Shown: piece by piece, positions 13,001 through 26,100 of the stretch
Position numbering within the stretch: position 1 is the stretch's first letter
Layout: every line of letters begins with the position of its first letter
From: Polytrichum commune
Taxonomy: Eukaryota > Streptophyta > Polytrichopsida > Polytrichales > Polytrichaceae
NCBI GenBank assembly: GCA_950295325.1
Contig: OX485809.1
Span: forward strand, 41,137,081-41,201,080
Length of the DNA: 64,000 bases
Direction of reading: 5' to 3'
The notes under the pieces: model-generated
Told to the model about the DNA's origin: nothing
The model's database searches: none
The model's input: only the letters and a program-made list of their open reading frames with translations
Program-made: the position numbers and the translations under genes

Positions 13001-13348
13001 GATTTTAGGCACATGTTTGTGTGTGGTACGGAATTCTTCCGGAGTCAATATGGTTTTAGTTTCTATATTTTGGATTTGTTGTAGGGTGGTGATACCGTAT
13101 GTGTATAGTTTGTTGAGATATTGTTGGGATTTTGTTTTGGCGATGTCCGTGAGGTTGTTGTATGCTGGGTTGGATCTCCATACTTGTTTGAGTGGGGTAA
13201 TTTTTATGGGGAATGCTCGGTTCGTAGTGGTGGCATGGATTTCGTATTCCCGTTTGAATAAGTATAGTGTTCTGGCAATGGGATCTCCTCTGAAAAATCC
13301 CGATGCTACACTCTTATGAGCGCAGGTGCCTTTAATGACAACCCCCAA
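10015..13348 (-). pseudogene. Non-LTR retrotransposon 3' half: RNase H, zinc knuckle, restriction-like endonuclease
   Basis: Reading the minus strand from 13348 down, four frames connect through frameshifts (13348-11867, 11845-about 11690, 11691-10990, about 10960-10153). The first holds a long A/C-biased connector. The third holds a type I RNase H: MDGSF near 11575, LRAELNAI, TYSLNSI (family Asp replaced by Tyr) and HAGITGNEIADSLANEG. The fourth holds a CTLCHLNDRDTWPHLLSTCKH zinc knuckle, a second Cys cluster (CTCPQPPCLC), then RPDIL, FIEFTYYHDRF and KHTKYDPL, which fit a PD-(D/E)XK restriction-like endonuclease as in R2-type and Dualen-type LINEs. The reverse transcriptase is missing: the copy is cut at about 13310-13348, where another copy joins head to head. 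The 3' tail runs to about 10015 with an ATTTATTTATTTT end. Inactive. Confidence 0.75.
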
Positions 13349-13817
13349 GAAAACACTGTCCCTAACTGGCTTTTACCCTGTACATGTGGAACCCAAAGAT
13401 GCCATTGTAATTCTCGGTTTAGACCTGACATTCTTTACGTTAAAGGGTTACCATATCAAAATGAACCCCCCACAAATATAGACCAAACACTTACCATACA
13501 ATTCATTGAATTTACATACTGTAATGACAGATTCTCACCAGAAACACTAGAAGCCAAAGCCAACAAATACAAACCCCTGATAGAAAACATTGCCGCCCTA
13601 GCTAGGCTGGAAAATCGATCCGCTCATTGTTATAACAGCCGGTGCCAGAGCCGCAACACACATCCCATCAATGAAAATACTTGAAGACAAATTTAAACTG
13701 CCTATGCCAGCCATCCGCAATACCTTCAAAAACATCAATACTATAGCCATACAATACGCTATGTCCATCCTCCTCCACGGCGGCCGGGGATTCGTGGCAC
13801 TCATGTATTTTCATTAG
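13316..13817 (+). pseudogene. Second copy of the retrotransposon endonuclease tail, opposite orientation
   Basis: The plus strand encodes the same C-terminal domain as 10153-10920 on the minus strand: VPNWLLPCTCGTQRCHC, FRPDILYVKG, FIEFTYCNDRFS and KANKYKPL. The frame shifts by one near 13605 and then reads GWKIDPLIVITAGARAATH, LPMPAIRNTFKNI and GGRGFVALMYFH before the stop at 13815-13817. The Cys cluster spacing (CxCx4CxC) and the RPD / EF / KY motifs match the first copy, but identity is moderate. This is therefore an independently inserted or rearranged relative, not a recent inversion. Only the last about 165 residues are present. Confidence 0.75.
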
Positions 13818-14010
13818 TGAGAGTTCATTCATCTTTGCGGATGAGATGAACCACTTTAGACACTACCTCACGTTGTCGACTCCTTGTCTCAAGGGTTTCA
13901 AAAATACCAAGTTTTAGTAGTTCTAAATGATCCTAGTCTAATCTAATACTTAAGGCAATAATACAAAGGGGGCTAGATAAAATAAAAATGCCTCATATAG
14001 AAACAAGTGG

Positions 14011-15297
14011 GTGCATCATGGCGGACGCTAAACACCCCCCCCCCCCCACGAACTTTTCGGGGGGGGCATATTCTGTCAGGGGCAGCCCCTGACATTTTTT
14101 ATGCAACCGACCGCAAATTGTTGCCCGCCCGCCCGATTTCGAAAAAACTAGTGTACTTGCATTTTTGAAGGCTACTTGTCCACAAATCCCATATTGAGTG
14201 CACTTCATTTTCAAGGTCTCAAATCCAATATATATGTTCACTTCCATTGAGTAAATAAGCAATTGACTAGATTTCATTTTCAAAGTGAAACCGTCAATAA
14301 AGCATGTAATTAACTTGAAAGTCAAAAATATTACAAAATCTTCATTACCAATGAGGTTATAATTTTTGTCACTTACAATTGAAAGGGACTTTGTCATTCT
14401 AAAATGAAACTAAAATTTATGATTTTTTCTTTTATTTATCATATTTATCATATTTTAATATAATATAGTTAATACATTCTACTATGACAAAGTTTTCGTA
14501 CGCATTTAAACTATTTAAGTAAGATTGAATGCAACTAAGTCTAATAATTTCTGATTAATCCTAATTAATCCTATTCAAGCCCAATAAAATCAGAAAATAT
14601 GCGTACCAAATTAATTGACCCTAATCAATTATAAAATGTACTTACTGGAATTAGTCATGATTTAAATGGAATTAACTCCAGTAAATATAATTTATGATTA
14701 ATTAGGCTTAATTATTTTGGTAAGCATATTTTCTGATTTAATTGGGATTAATTAGGATTAATCAGAATATATTAGACTTAGTTGCATTCAATCTTACTTA
14801 ACTAGTTTAAATGCATATGAAAACTTTGTCATAGTAGAAGGTATTAACTATATTATATTAAAATATGATAAATAAAAGAAAAAATCACAAATTTTAGTTT
14901 CACTTTAGAATGACAAAGTCCCTTTCAATTGTAAGTGACAAAAATTATAACCTCATTGGTAATGAGGATTTTGTAATATTTTTGACTTCCAAGTTAATTA
15001 CATGCTTTATTGACGGTTTCACTTTGAAAATGAAATCTAGTCAATTGCTTATTTACTCAATGGAAGTGAACATATATATTGGATTTGAGACCTTGAAAAT
15101 GAAGTGCACTCAATATGGGATTTGTAGACTAGTAGCCTTCAAAAATGCAAGTACACTAGTTTTTTCGAAATCGGGCGGGCGGGCAACAATTTTCGGTCGG
15201 CTGCAGAAAAAATGTCGGGGGCTGCCCCTGACAGAATATGCCCCCCCCCCCCCCAAAAGTTCGTGGGGGGGGGTGTTTAGCGTCCGCCGTGCATCAT
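14011..15297. repeat. 9-bp target-site duplication around the fold-back element
   Basis: GTGCATCAT occurs immediately outside both ends, at 14011-14019 and 15289-15297. A 9-bp duplication is the usual length for Mutator-like elements. Confidence 0.85.
14020..15288. mobile_element. Long-TIR fold-back (Mutator-like) element
   Basis: The whole 1,269 bp is close to one inverted repeat centred near 14650, with arms of roughly 600 bp. Both ends begin GGCGGACGCTAAACACCCCC, followed by a C-run, a short G/C hairpin around CACGAACTTTTCG, a GGGGCAGCCCCTGACA block and then AT-rich sequence. Each arm contains the same 134-codon open frame (minus 13993-14397, plus 14910-15314) simply because the arms mirror each other. 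No transposase motif is present. The very long TIR with a 9-bp duplication fits a non-autonomous MULE or fold-back element. Confidence 0.9.
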
Positions 15298-15348
15298 GCG
15301 TTGCCAACCTATGATTACTAGTCCGGTTATTTTTAAGAAATTAATATG

Positions 15349-15725
15349 GGCGGACATTAAATACCCCCTCACGAACTTTCGGGGGTGTCAAATCCGGGCT
15401 AGGGCAACCCTCTAAAGAAATTTCTAAACCTAATAAAAAATTGTTGCCCATCCCGCCCAACTTCGAAAAAAAACATTGCCCTTGCATTCTTGAAGGCCGC
15501 TTGATTACAAATCCCATATTGAGTGCACTTCACTTCAAGGTCTAAAATCCAATACATATGTGCACTTCCAATTAGTAAATAAGCAATTGATTGGGATTTC
15601 ATTCCGGAAGTGAAACCATCAATGAAGCACGTAATTAACTTGGAGGTCAAGAACATTGCAAAATCCTCATTAACATTGAGGTTATAATTTTGTGACTTAA
15701 AACTATCTTTGTCATCCTAATGATA
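15349..15725 (-). mobile_element. Diverged half-copy of the same fold-back family
   Basis: The sequence starts GGCGGACATTAAATACCCCC and follows the left arm of the element at 14020 block by block: CACGAACTTTCGGGGG, GTTGCCC, CCCGCC, AAATCCCATATTGAGTGCAC and the GTAATTAACTTGGAGGTCAA region. It ends after the conserved TTTGTCATCCTAA. The second arm is absent, so it is a solo arm or a truncated element. Only 60 bp separate it from the complete element. Confidence 0.8.
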
Positions 15726-16470
15726 GATTAGTGCAAGTGTTCATAAAATGACCAAAATGAAACAATGAACGTAGAATATAAAACATACAACAAATATATA
15801 TATATATATATATATAATTTTTTAGGTAATATAATATGAGCTATAAATAAATGGTATGTTATTTGGAATTAGACTTGTGGGATAACATTATGTATGGGGT
15901 ATACTCAGAAAATCATAAGTTTCTGACTATAGCCTATCTTAAATATTGTAAGATTTTATCCTCATCAAATATTTTATTATCTTTAAAATCGCATGGTGTA
16001 TATTAATTATTTTCAAATAAATGTTATATAATAATAATAATAATGAATTTATTTTTGAGTTCACCAATTTACCATAAGTTGATAATATTATAATGACATA
16101 TTACAAATGTTTGAGCAATCACACCCGTGCAAAATAAATGAATTGTGAACAAAAAAAATCTATGACAACACATCATAATTATATGTTGCACACGTTGATA
16201 TCTTGTGATATTTATCAAAATAACCATGTGGAATTCAAAGCCACATCATGGCCTTGGAAACAACTTATGGGAGGTTAGAAAATAGGCTTAGAGCATCCAA
16301 TGCCACATTGTTGCCTCTTGCCAACTAATTGATATTTACAAAATAGCTAGTAGTTCACAATAACTACGAGGGAGAAAATAGGTCTTACATGCCAACTCGG
16401 AGATGTTTCACTAAAGTAAGCTCCATCCGAGCTTCTTGATGGACTCATCTGATTTTTGTTACCGGATGAC
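15726..16470. other. AT-rich intergenic sequence with microsatellites
   Basis: A (TA)n run at about 15794-15816 and an (ATA)n run near 16030-16044. No gene is seen. Confidence 0.4.
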
Positions 16471-16471
16471 T

Positions 16472-18960
16472 TTACTTGAGTGCCACGAATCCCCGGCCGG
16501 CCCGGGTTGGTTTCTATGTCCCCACTTAGTATAATGAGTGTGGTGTTATCCCATGTGTAATATCTTGTGTTCTTAATTTTTGGGGTTTGGAGGTGTGTAT
16601 GGGTTATGTAGTGGAAGTGTAACGGACACTCTATTCATGCCGGCCCCTAAAAGGGACCGGAGTTTCTATCTATCTGTAGTGGAAGTGTCCTATAAGAGTT
16701 ATGGTATGTATGGGGGGAATTGTGGTTGAGTTTAGGAGGGGGTCTTTGTTTGTGTTTGGTGTTGCGTGTTGTAATGTGTGTTGTATCGTGGAGTGTTTGG
16801 GTATGTGTGATGATGTTGTGTGCTTGCATTATTACTAGGAGGATTGTGATTATTGTGGTGGGTGTATAGTAGGTTTTATTGTAGTGTTTCTGTTTTGGGG
16901 GGTGGTGTTGGGGTACATAGGGGGTTGTATGTGGTGGGTGCGTGTGTGTTTTTGTGTGGGGGCCTTGGGTTGTGTGTGTGAGGTGGTCGTGTGTGTTGGG
17001 AGAGTTTATGTTGTTTTTGGGTTTATTTGTGTGTGTTGTGTTGATGTTTGTATGCATTGTGCAAGTGTTCCGTGCTAGGAGTATTGTGGGAATGATGTTA
17101 AACCCTTTATTTATAAGAGGGTAGATAATACATCTCATGTGTATGAGGATCCTTATTGGACATGCTAAAAAGTCGCTATTCATGTGGGTGGCGGTGGTCT
17201 TTGTGGAGGCTTCATGATGAGCTACGGAGGTGTGTGCTGACAAATCCCGGCAGTGCTAGGTGCGTGTTGGCGTCTCCCGCGTATGTGTTGACCATAGATG
17301 TGTTCGGCACGTGTGAGAGGCGTGCGATGGTGGTTGGGGGGGGGGGTTCCGATGAGGTGGCGGCCAATGTTTGCATGATGTTGTGGATGCGGTTGTTGGA
17401 TTGTTGGAACTACATCGCACTCATGATGTTGTGCATGTTTGACACGTGTGTTTTGAGTGTGTTTGTGGATGTCTCAATTTGCTTGTCCGTGTTGAGGTTG
17501 ATGTTGTTGGCTAGTGTGGTGAGTTTGTCGTCCACCGTCTTGACTAGCTCTTTGATGGTTTTGGTGAAGAATTTTTCCGAGACGAGGGGCGAGGATGCGG
17601 CGGTGTTGCTCATAGCTTGGGCTTTTTGAGCTATAACTTCACGCACGGGGGCATGTGCTAGGCGTATGGCCGTTTGGTTGGGTTCGGTGCCATCGATGCT
17701 ACCTTTGTGTGAATGGTTTGTGTGAATTCTAACGCCTTGTCTTTGTGGGTGTGGTGGGTGTTTCGGTCGGGAGGGATATTGGTGAAGAGCGCATGTTGGG
17801 TGTAGGGTCCGTTGGTGGAGCTTCTGCGACGGTTTCGGCTGCTCCGTTGTTTGGTTCGAGCGTTTGGCATGTGTTGGAGGAGGTGTAGCCGGCCCTTGTT
17901 TAGATATGAAGGGTAGGGTGGAGAGGCCTCATGGGCATTAGGATTCGGGTGGTGTTTGTATGCATGGGTCTGTGTTTGATCCGATGTTGTCATGTTTTCC
18001 TTGGTGGGAGGTGTGTGTAGGCGTGTAGGTGTTGTTTTCCTGTTTGATTTCTTTGTGTGGTGTTTTGTGTATGTAGGTTTTCGTGTGGGGCGGCTGTGTG
18101 TTTTATTAGCCAGGTACTTCGTTGTGGTGGGTTGTTATTGTTTGTTGGGGGTGCGGGGTCCCGGCCTGCTGGAGGTTGGGATTTGTGGCGTATGCACCGA
18201 GGGGCGATTTCTGGCATGTGGAGGTGTTTGCTCATTCGGAGGAGTGTGGTCGGCTGGTGGTGTCAGGCAAGCGATTCGTGGCAGGTTGCGGTAAGTACTC
18301 GCTTGTGACTTTTTTGTATGGTGGATGAGTTGTGTGAGAAGTTGTGTGTGTGTTTATGTGGATGTTTGTTTTGTGTGGGTGATGTGTGGGCGTGGGGCTG
18401 TGTGGGTTGTTGTGTGTGGGATCGGAAACGTATCATAGAGTTTAGGGTTGGGCGGCACCTTACATTGTGTAGGTCGGCTCGAAGCTCGTGATCGGTGATG
18501 TGTGTGGGTCTTGACGCGTTGTTGTTGTGGGTGTGGTGGTGGCATCGGGTGCGGACGCTGTTGGCGAGGCGCGCCTCTTGGGGGATGAGTGTGCTATGGA
18601 GGTTCCCGATACAACTTCTCCTGCTCCATCGCTTGGATCGCGTCCATGGTTGACGTTGGGGGGTGCTTGTGCGGCGCGGGGTTAGGTCAAGGGATGTGGG
18701 GGGGAGGTGACTTGAGCATCCGGGTTAGGGTAGAGCTTGTAGTGTGTTGTTGCCTGGTTGAGGCAGATTAGTGTGCAGATTACTATTACGGTTGCGAGGT
18801 GTTGTTCCCGGCGGATGTATCTTTGTTGTACTCTTGACGCTACATTGGAAATGAGTTGATTCTTTCCTGGAGCCCTCCCTGCGCATGTTGTTGCTTCATG
18901 TTTGTGCTTTGCGCCAACGGATGTCGTTGTGTTGGGTATCGATGCTCTTGAGTCTGAGGT
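16472..18960 (-). pseudogene. Retrotransposon fragments: ORF1-like coiled coil joined to a 3' terminus
   Basis: The minus strand is strongly A/C-biased, as in the retrotransposon at 10-13.3 kb. Broken frames run from about 18545 down. A His/Pro/Thr-rich frame (18235-17990) overlaps the next one (17993-17658) by ATGA. A frame at about 17655-17410 contains KFFTKTIKELVKTVDDKL and NTLKTHVSNMHNIM, a coiled-coil-like stretch as in LINE ORF1 proteins. The left end reads GRGFVALK and a stop (16472-16474), the same C-terminus as the copy ending at 13817 (GRGFVALM). So 5' sequence appears joined to the last codons of the 3' end, with the enzymatic middle missing. Assignment of the ORF1 part is inference from composition and position. 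Confidence 0.5.
16608..16687. mobile_element. 56-bp insertion flanked by 12-bp direct repeats
   Basis: GTAGTGGAAGTG occurs at 16608-16619 and again at 16676-16687. Between them, 16620-16675 contains a hairpin (CCGGCCCCTAAAAGGGACCGG) and ends in a CTATCTATCT tail. The exact direct repeats look like a target-site duplication, and the short tetranucleotide tail resembles a retroposed RNA end. It interrupts the A/C-biased retrotransposon sequence. Confidence 0.5.
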
Positions 18961-19338
18961 GCGGGCACTGCAGCAACGGGGAGTTCCATCCGAGCCATCT
19001 CAAGAAACAATCTATGGTCCTAAATCTAACCGCACAATGATTAGAATCCAAGCTAAAGATTCATCTAGAAAACAATAGGTTTTAGTTTATTAACAAAAAT
19101 TAAACCCATCAATGTCCCATGAAAAATGGTGCACCAAAATAAATATAATTACTTCAAAATAAGACAAAAATGTCAAGTACATTTGCTACTAAATCCTCAT
19201 CCAAGGTTTGGATTATAGAAACACAATGTGCATGAAATTCCACCATGAGAAATCCATATTCATCGTATGGATGATAATAACAAAACTATGTGAATAAAAT
19301 CACCATAGGATATTTCCACTGTAGTTCCAATATATATG

Positions 19339-19781
19339 CTAGTTATCCAAAGTACACCATGTCAACGATCTAGCAAGTTCATCAACACTCCATGTGGGAT
19401 TGTGAATGCAGATGCCAACTTGTGGGTCCAATCTAAACCCACCTAGGAATAGATGGTTTAAATGTTTACAAGGACTATATTTCCTTCTGCCACCAATGGT
19501 GCCTAAGTGCATCTCCCAATAATTTAGAGATTGCATCTTGGATACTAATTGATTGTCAACACGTGCTTCGCACTTGGTATGACGTTGTTATGGCTAATGA
19601 CAATGTAGACCTTGCCGTACGAAGGAGGGGTCAGTTGCATCCTCTTCGCAATCTTAAGGGTCAAGAATTGTCTAAGGTTCATCTTTAAATAATGTTCTTC
19701 ATCAAGTTTGCAACATTTGATAATTTGACCTTCGCAAACTATGGGATATCCCACCAAAGAGGCATTGCCAACATCCTCCAT
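19339..19781 (-). other. Unassigned short open frames
   Basis: A 78-codon frame (19781-19545) begins MEDVGNASLVGYPIVCEGQI and continues with a charged, non-repetitive composition. A second frame (19536-19339) follows in the same orientation. The composition is more protein-like than that of the surrounding shadow frames, so this could be an exon pair or a gene relic. I recognise no family, and no splice structure could be fixed. Confidence 0.2.
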
Positions 19782-19879
19782 AATGGGAGATAATGTTTAC
19801 ACAACTCTTTCGAATTACAATCATGCAACTTCCAAAGGAATATTTTAGGAAAGAAAATCCACAAACAAACCCGTCACTC

Positions 19880-20043
19880 ATGCAACAAACAACACAAATC
19901 TACACCGTAAAACCAAAGCTAGCTTAGTAAAAAATACAAAGAACTATACCTCTCGTTCACCACAATTCAAGCGAATAGAATGAATAGTGCAAAATAGCAC
20001 ACACACTCTAACAAGAACGCCGCACTTGATAGTCAATTATAGA
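19880..20043 (-). repeat. Inverted partner of the repeat at 594-757
   Basis: On the minus strand it reads the same ordered blocks as 594-757: CAAGTGCGGCGTTCTTGTTA, GTGTGTGCTATTTTGCAC, TTCGCTTGAATTGTGGTGAA and AAGCTAGCTTTGGTTTTAC. The two copies lie about 19 kb apart and differ at scattered sites. Confidence 0.75.
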
Positions 20044-23000
20044 AAGGTGAACCCACAACACAAAAAGAAGAAAACCCTTATAGGGATACCAATTTGCACA
20101 AAGTGTCAAGGTCACAATAGCTACCATCGCTGCCTTTCCATAACGGGCCTCACAAGCTCGTACCACTTCTCAGCACCCCCCCATTCTAACCCGACCAATC
20201 CCGGAGTTGTTTCACCAAGACTATGCACAATGCCATTCTTGGCCAATACTTGAAAGAACGCACTACCTAATGACAAGTTCTTCGTGACCTTGAATGTTTT
20301 TTGCGAAAATGGAATAAAATCTTATTTCATTTGTTGCTAAAAAAATAAAATTTGTATTTTGTGGACGGAGTTTCTGTAAAGCTCCAACAGTTCATACAAA
20401 TTTTCATCCATCCATGTATCTAAACCTAGAAGATTGTAATGTAATTGTGTAAGCCAATATTGTCGGACATAGGTGAGTGCTTGAACAAAATAGTCCATCT
20501 TTAACCTTTAGAGATAACATGCAAATCAAGTTTCAAAATTTGGAAACTACAAATCTTGTGCCAAATCCACATTACACATTTGCTTCATTATGCAAGTTTG
20601 TATCACATTTCTTATGATAGTTACTGCGTCGGGTTTTGGGAGCTGCCCAATTAAGCTTCATTCACCTTATTCTCCTAAGATATACCCTCAACCTACATAA
20701 ACCAACAACAAAGGAGTCGTATCATCAATCGTGTAACATACTCAATTGCTATGACATCCAATCTTGACTCTCCTGCTTCACACTCATGCTTGATCAGCCT
20801 TCTTTCACATTGCATTGACATGATGTTCCTTTCCATTCCCCTTGAGGACATATAGTAATTTCTCACTTAAGTTCGCACTTTGAACCGTAGCGTACTTTAC
20901 TCATATCACTTTCTAGACCTTCTGACTTGATGAAACACAACGGGAAGTGGATGAAACATGAGGCATCCCACTTGAACAAAGCCCAATGATGTGAAATCAT
21001 TGCAAAGTTGGACAGACCGAATGCACCGAGCAATAATACGCTGGGGCGGACATATGAAGTCAGTGAGGTACCATCTAAAAAGTTATGGAAACGACATGAA
21101 TTGAAGAAGAACCACCTCTCTACAAAATCCAACCTATCCAGACATTTGTTGAATCTAAAAGTGCTACGGATTTCAAAGGCTTTGAAATTATATTCTTCTC
21201 GACATTGACAACCAATTGCTTTGCTATGATGTTCAAATAGAAACTAGACATATGTATAGTGAAATATGACAATCATTTGAGATGTTTCAACAAAACGTTA
21301 ACAAATTGACAACAAATGTCAACAATACAAAATTCATGCATTCACGGCAAATGAATCTGAATGTACAAACAATAAAGTATGAACTCTGATTTTCTCAAAA
21401 ACATTCAGCGCTTGATTGCGATGCATACATTAACGGGTGCATACTTCACCAGAGGAAACCTGTATTTATCAATGCAAAAAATAATGTGCTGTAAGATACA
21501 CTGTTTTGAGTTCAACGAAATCCATTATGTGCTTTTCACAAAATCAATCTCCAACACCCAAATTGCTGAAAAGGAGAGATAAATGTTTAATATGAACACA
21601 AAGAGACAACACGCTTAATACAATTCCTGATGAACGCCAAATGACAGCAAAATCTCCTTCCTCATAAATGATACATGCGCAGATGAATGCAACTTACATA
21701 AACACCAAAAAGCACCGACAGAAAAAACAAGTACACCTCTGAGATGAACCTGACAGAACCAACCCTAACAGATGCCCATTTTCTTCAATAAAACTCCAAG
21801 TTGGACTGGATTGACCTGGAGGGGTCGAAGCGAGTAAGGAATAGTCTCGCCTAATTACCAATTGAGAATCCCTAGAAGACTCGTTTCAAGTGCCCATATC
21901 CCAGTCAACATGCAAAAAGTGCAACTCAAAGTCCAGATCCCGTTACTCCCCAACCCATTCCATTCCACCTCCGATCTCATCTTAATATGTCTTTTCAGTG
22001 TCCATTCCCGACTCCAATCATTGCCAGTTCGAGAGTTTATTCCATTCTTAATTTGAGTCAGATTTGTGAGGCTAAGTGTTCAACACTTACACCCCCATGG
22101 AATCTTCTTGGGGTTCGTATTAAATCTCAGGCCCTACACTGCGGCGGATCACAAGTTGCTTCACACACTCACATTCTGTAGGTTTCAAAACATGGAGGAT
22201 CATGAAATGGTACACTCGGGACACCTTTCCAATGGCATGTGGAACATTGATTTTTCAGACTTTTTGTGAAACAACAGACAATTGGAGGTGCATCTGTGGA
22301 CACCGCTATTGCTAGGCTTCTTGGACCGAGTCCCTCTCCCTATAATCTACTTCGTCAACCTACTTCGTTTCGACTTCTCGGTAGCACTGCACGCCACGTA
22401 AGTTGCTCAAAAACAACCTACCTGTTCAAGATGCTGTGACATGAGAAATCCTACCGGTGATTGCCTCCCAGCGGTGTATTAGTATAGTCATCCAAAAAGT
22501 TTTCAAGCGACCCTGAAGTAGACAACCGAACATGATTTCTTATAATGACCAGGTACTAGTCTCTCCATAACAGAAGAGCAGAAAACAAGAGCACAACAAA
22601 GGATATGCCATGTCCTTCCATAAAAATATGCCAGTTTTGGCAAGGGCATGAGATCTGCTGCAATAGCAAGGAGAAGGTGCACCTACCACTTTCGGCTGTC
22701 CTGGCAAAAGATGAAACACAAGTGACGTACAGGCTCATACACTTGTGTAGATGATACGCCCAACAGGACAATTTGGGTAGGGCAGGAAATAGACCTGACT
22801 AGATCACCAATGCTAACCCATATTTGGTGCTCTTGTTCTTCCAACTTGAAAGGCCCCTCTTGACTAGATTAGCAGACCACACTTTTGAAACCTACGAATA
22901 TGTTGCAACATCAACAACAGCGGCACGGTGGCACAAACCTCCTCCCCAGGGGCTTGGTATGGAAGTCCAACTTCCTGACCTTATAACCCACTCCTTTCCC

Positions 23001-23087
23001 ACCACCCAACGAGTGGAAAGCCGTTGTCTCCTCCCCAAACACAAAACCCCCACTTCGCTGCCAATTCTGCAGCTTCCCTTCTTTACA

Positions 23088-25611
<2,524 letters not shown>

Positions 25612-26100
25612 ACCAAACGCAACCCTAGCGTCTCAGCCTTCTCTCCTCCTCGAACAGAAAGAATTCCCACACCGACTTCAACCTCTGGCTACAAGCAGCG
25701 ACACTCTCACGCACGGCACGCGCTCACCAGCTTTTATCTCCACGCGGCCAGCACCAAACGACCGCCAAATCCTGCTCCCACTCGGCTCTCGCGAGGGAGA
25801 TCCCGTTCAGCGCAAAATGGCAAAGATCCACGAAAAGCTCTACAATCAAGTCACGCCCTCGAACCGTAGAACCACGGCAATAAAAGCCGCAACCAAACTT
25901 CGAAAGCCTTCCAGAAGACACAGTCGATGGCGGAACGAAACAGAGGCGGAACGAAACCCCAGGGGGCCGAGCGAGCGAGCGAGCAAGGCAACGAAGCGGA
26001 GGGGAGATGAATACTACTTTGATTCCACGCGCAAACTGGCTCAACTAGTAAGACGCCCGCGCGATCCCCGCCGTCCGATCGAGATTTGGACGCCCCCTTG
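25612..26100 (-). promoter_or_regulatory. CpG-rich 5' flank of the E2 gene
   Basis: Relative to the AT-rich surroundings this stretch is rich in G+C and CpG and lies immediately upstream of the E2 start codon, as expected for the leader and promoter of a constitutive gene. No TATA box or transcription start can be assigned with confidence. Long open frames on the opposite strand (25253-26119) follow from the composition and overlap exon 1 antisense. Confidence 0.35.

Larger units (their letters stand above)
18961..23087. other. Intergenic, downstream of the E2 gene
   Basis: No gene is established. The stretch holds the inverted partner of the 594-757 repeat (19880-20043), a direct partner of 1030-1190 (21528-21695), and an unassigned open frame at 19545-19781. 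The last few hundred bases before 23088 are probably the 3' untranslated region of the E2 gene on the minus strand. Confidence 0.4.

Noticed and set aside
12699-13319. 206-codon plus-strand frame and similar Cys/Val/Trp-rich plus frames at 10223-12449
   Set aside because: They are mirror images of the A/C-biased retrotransposon frames on the minus strand; G/T-rich complement yields long stop-poor frames.
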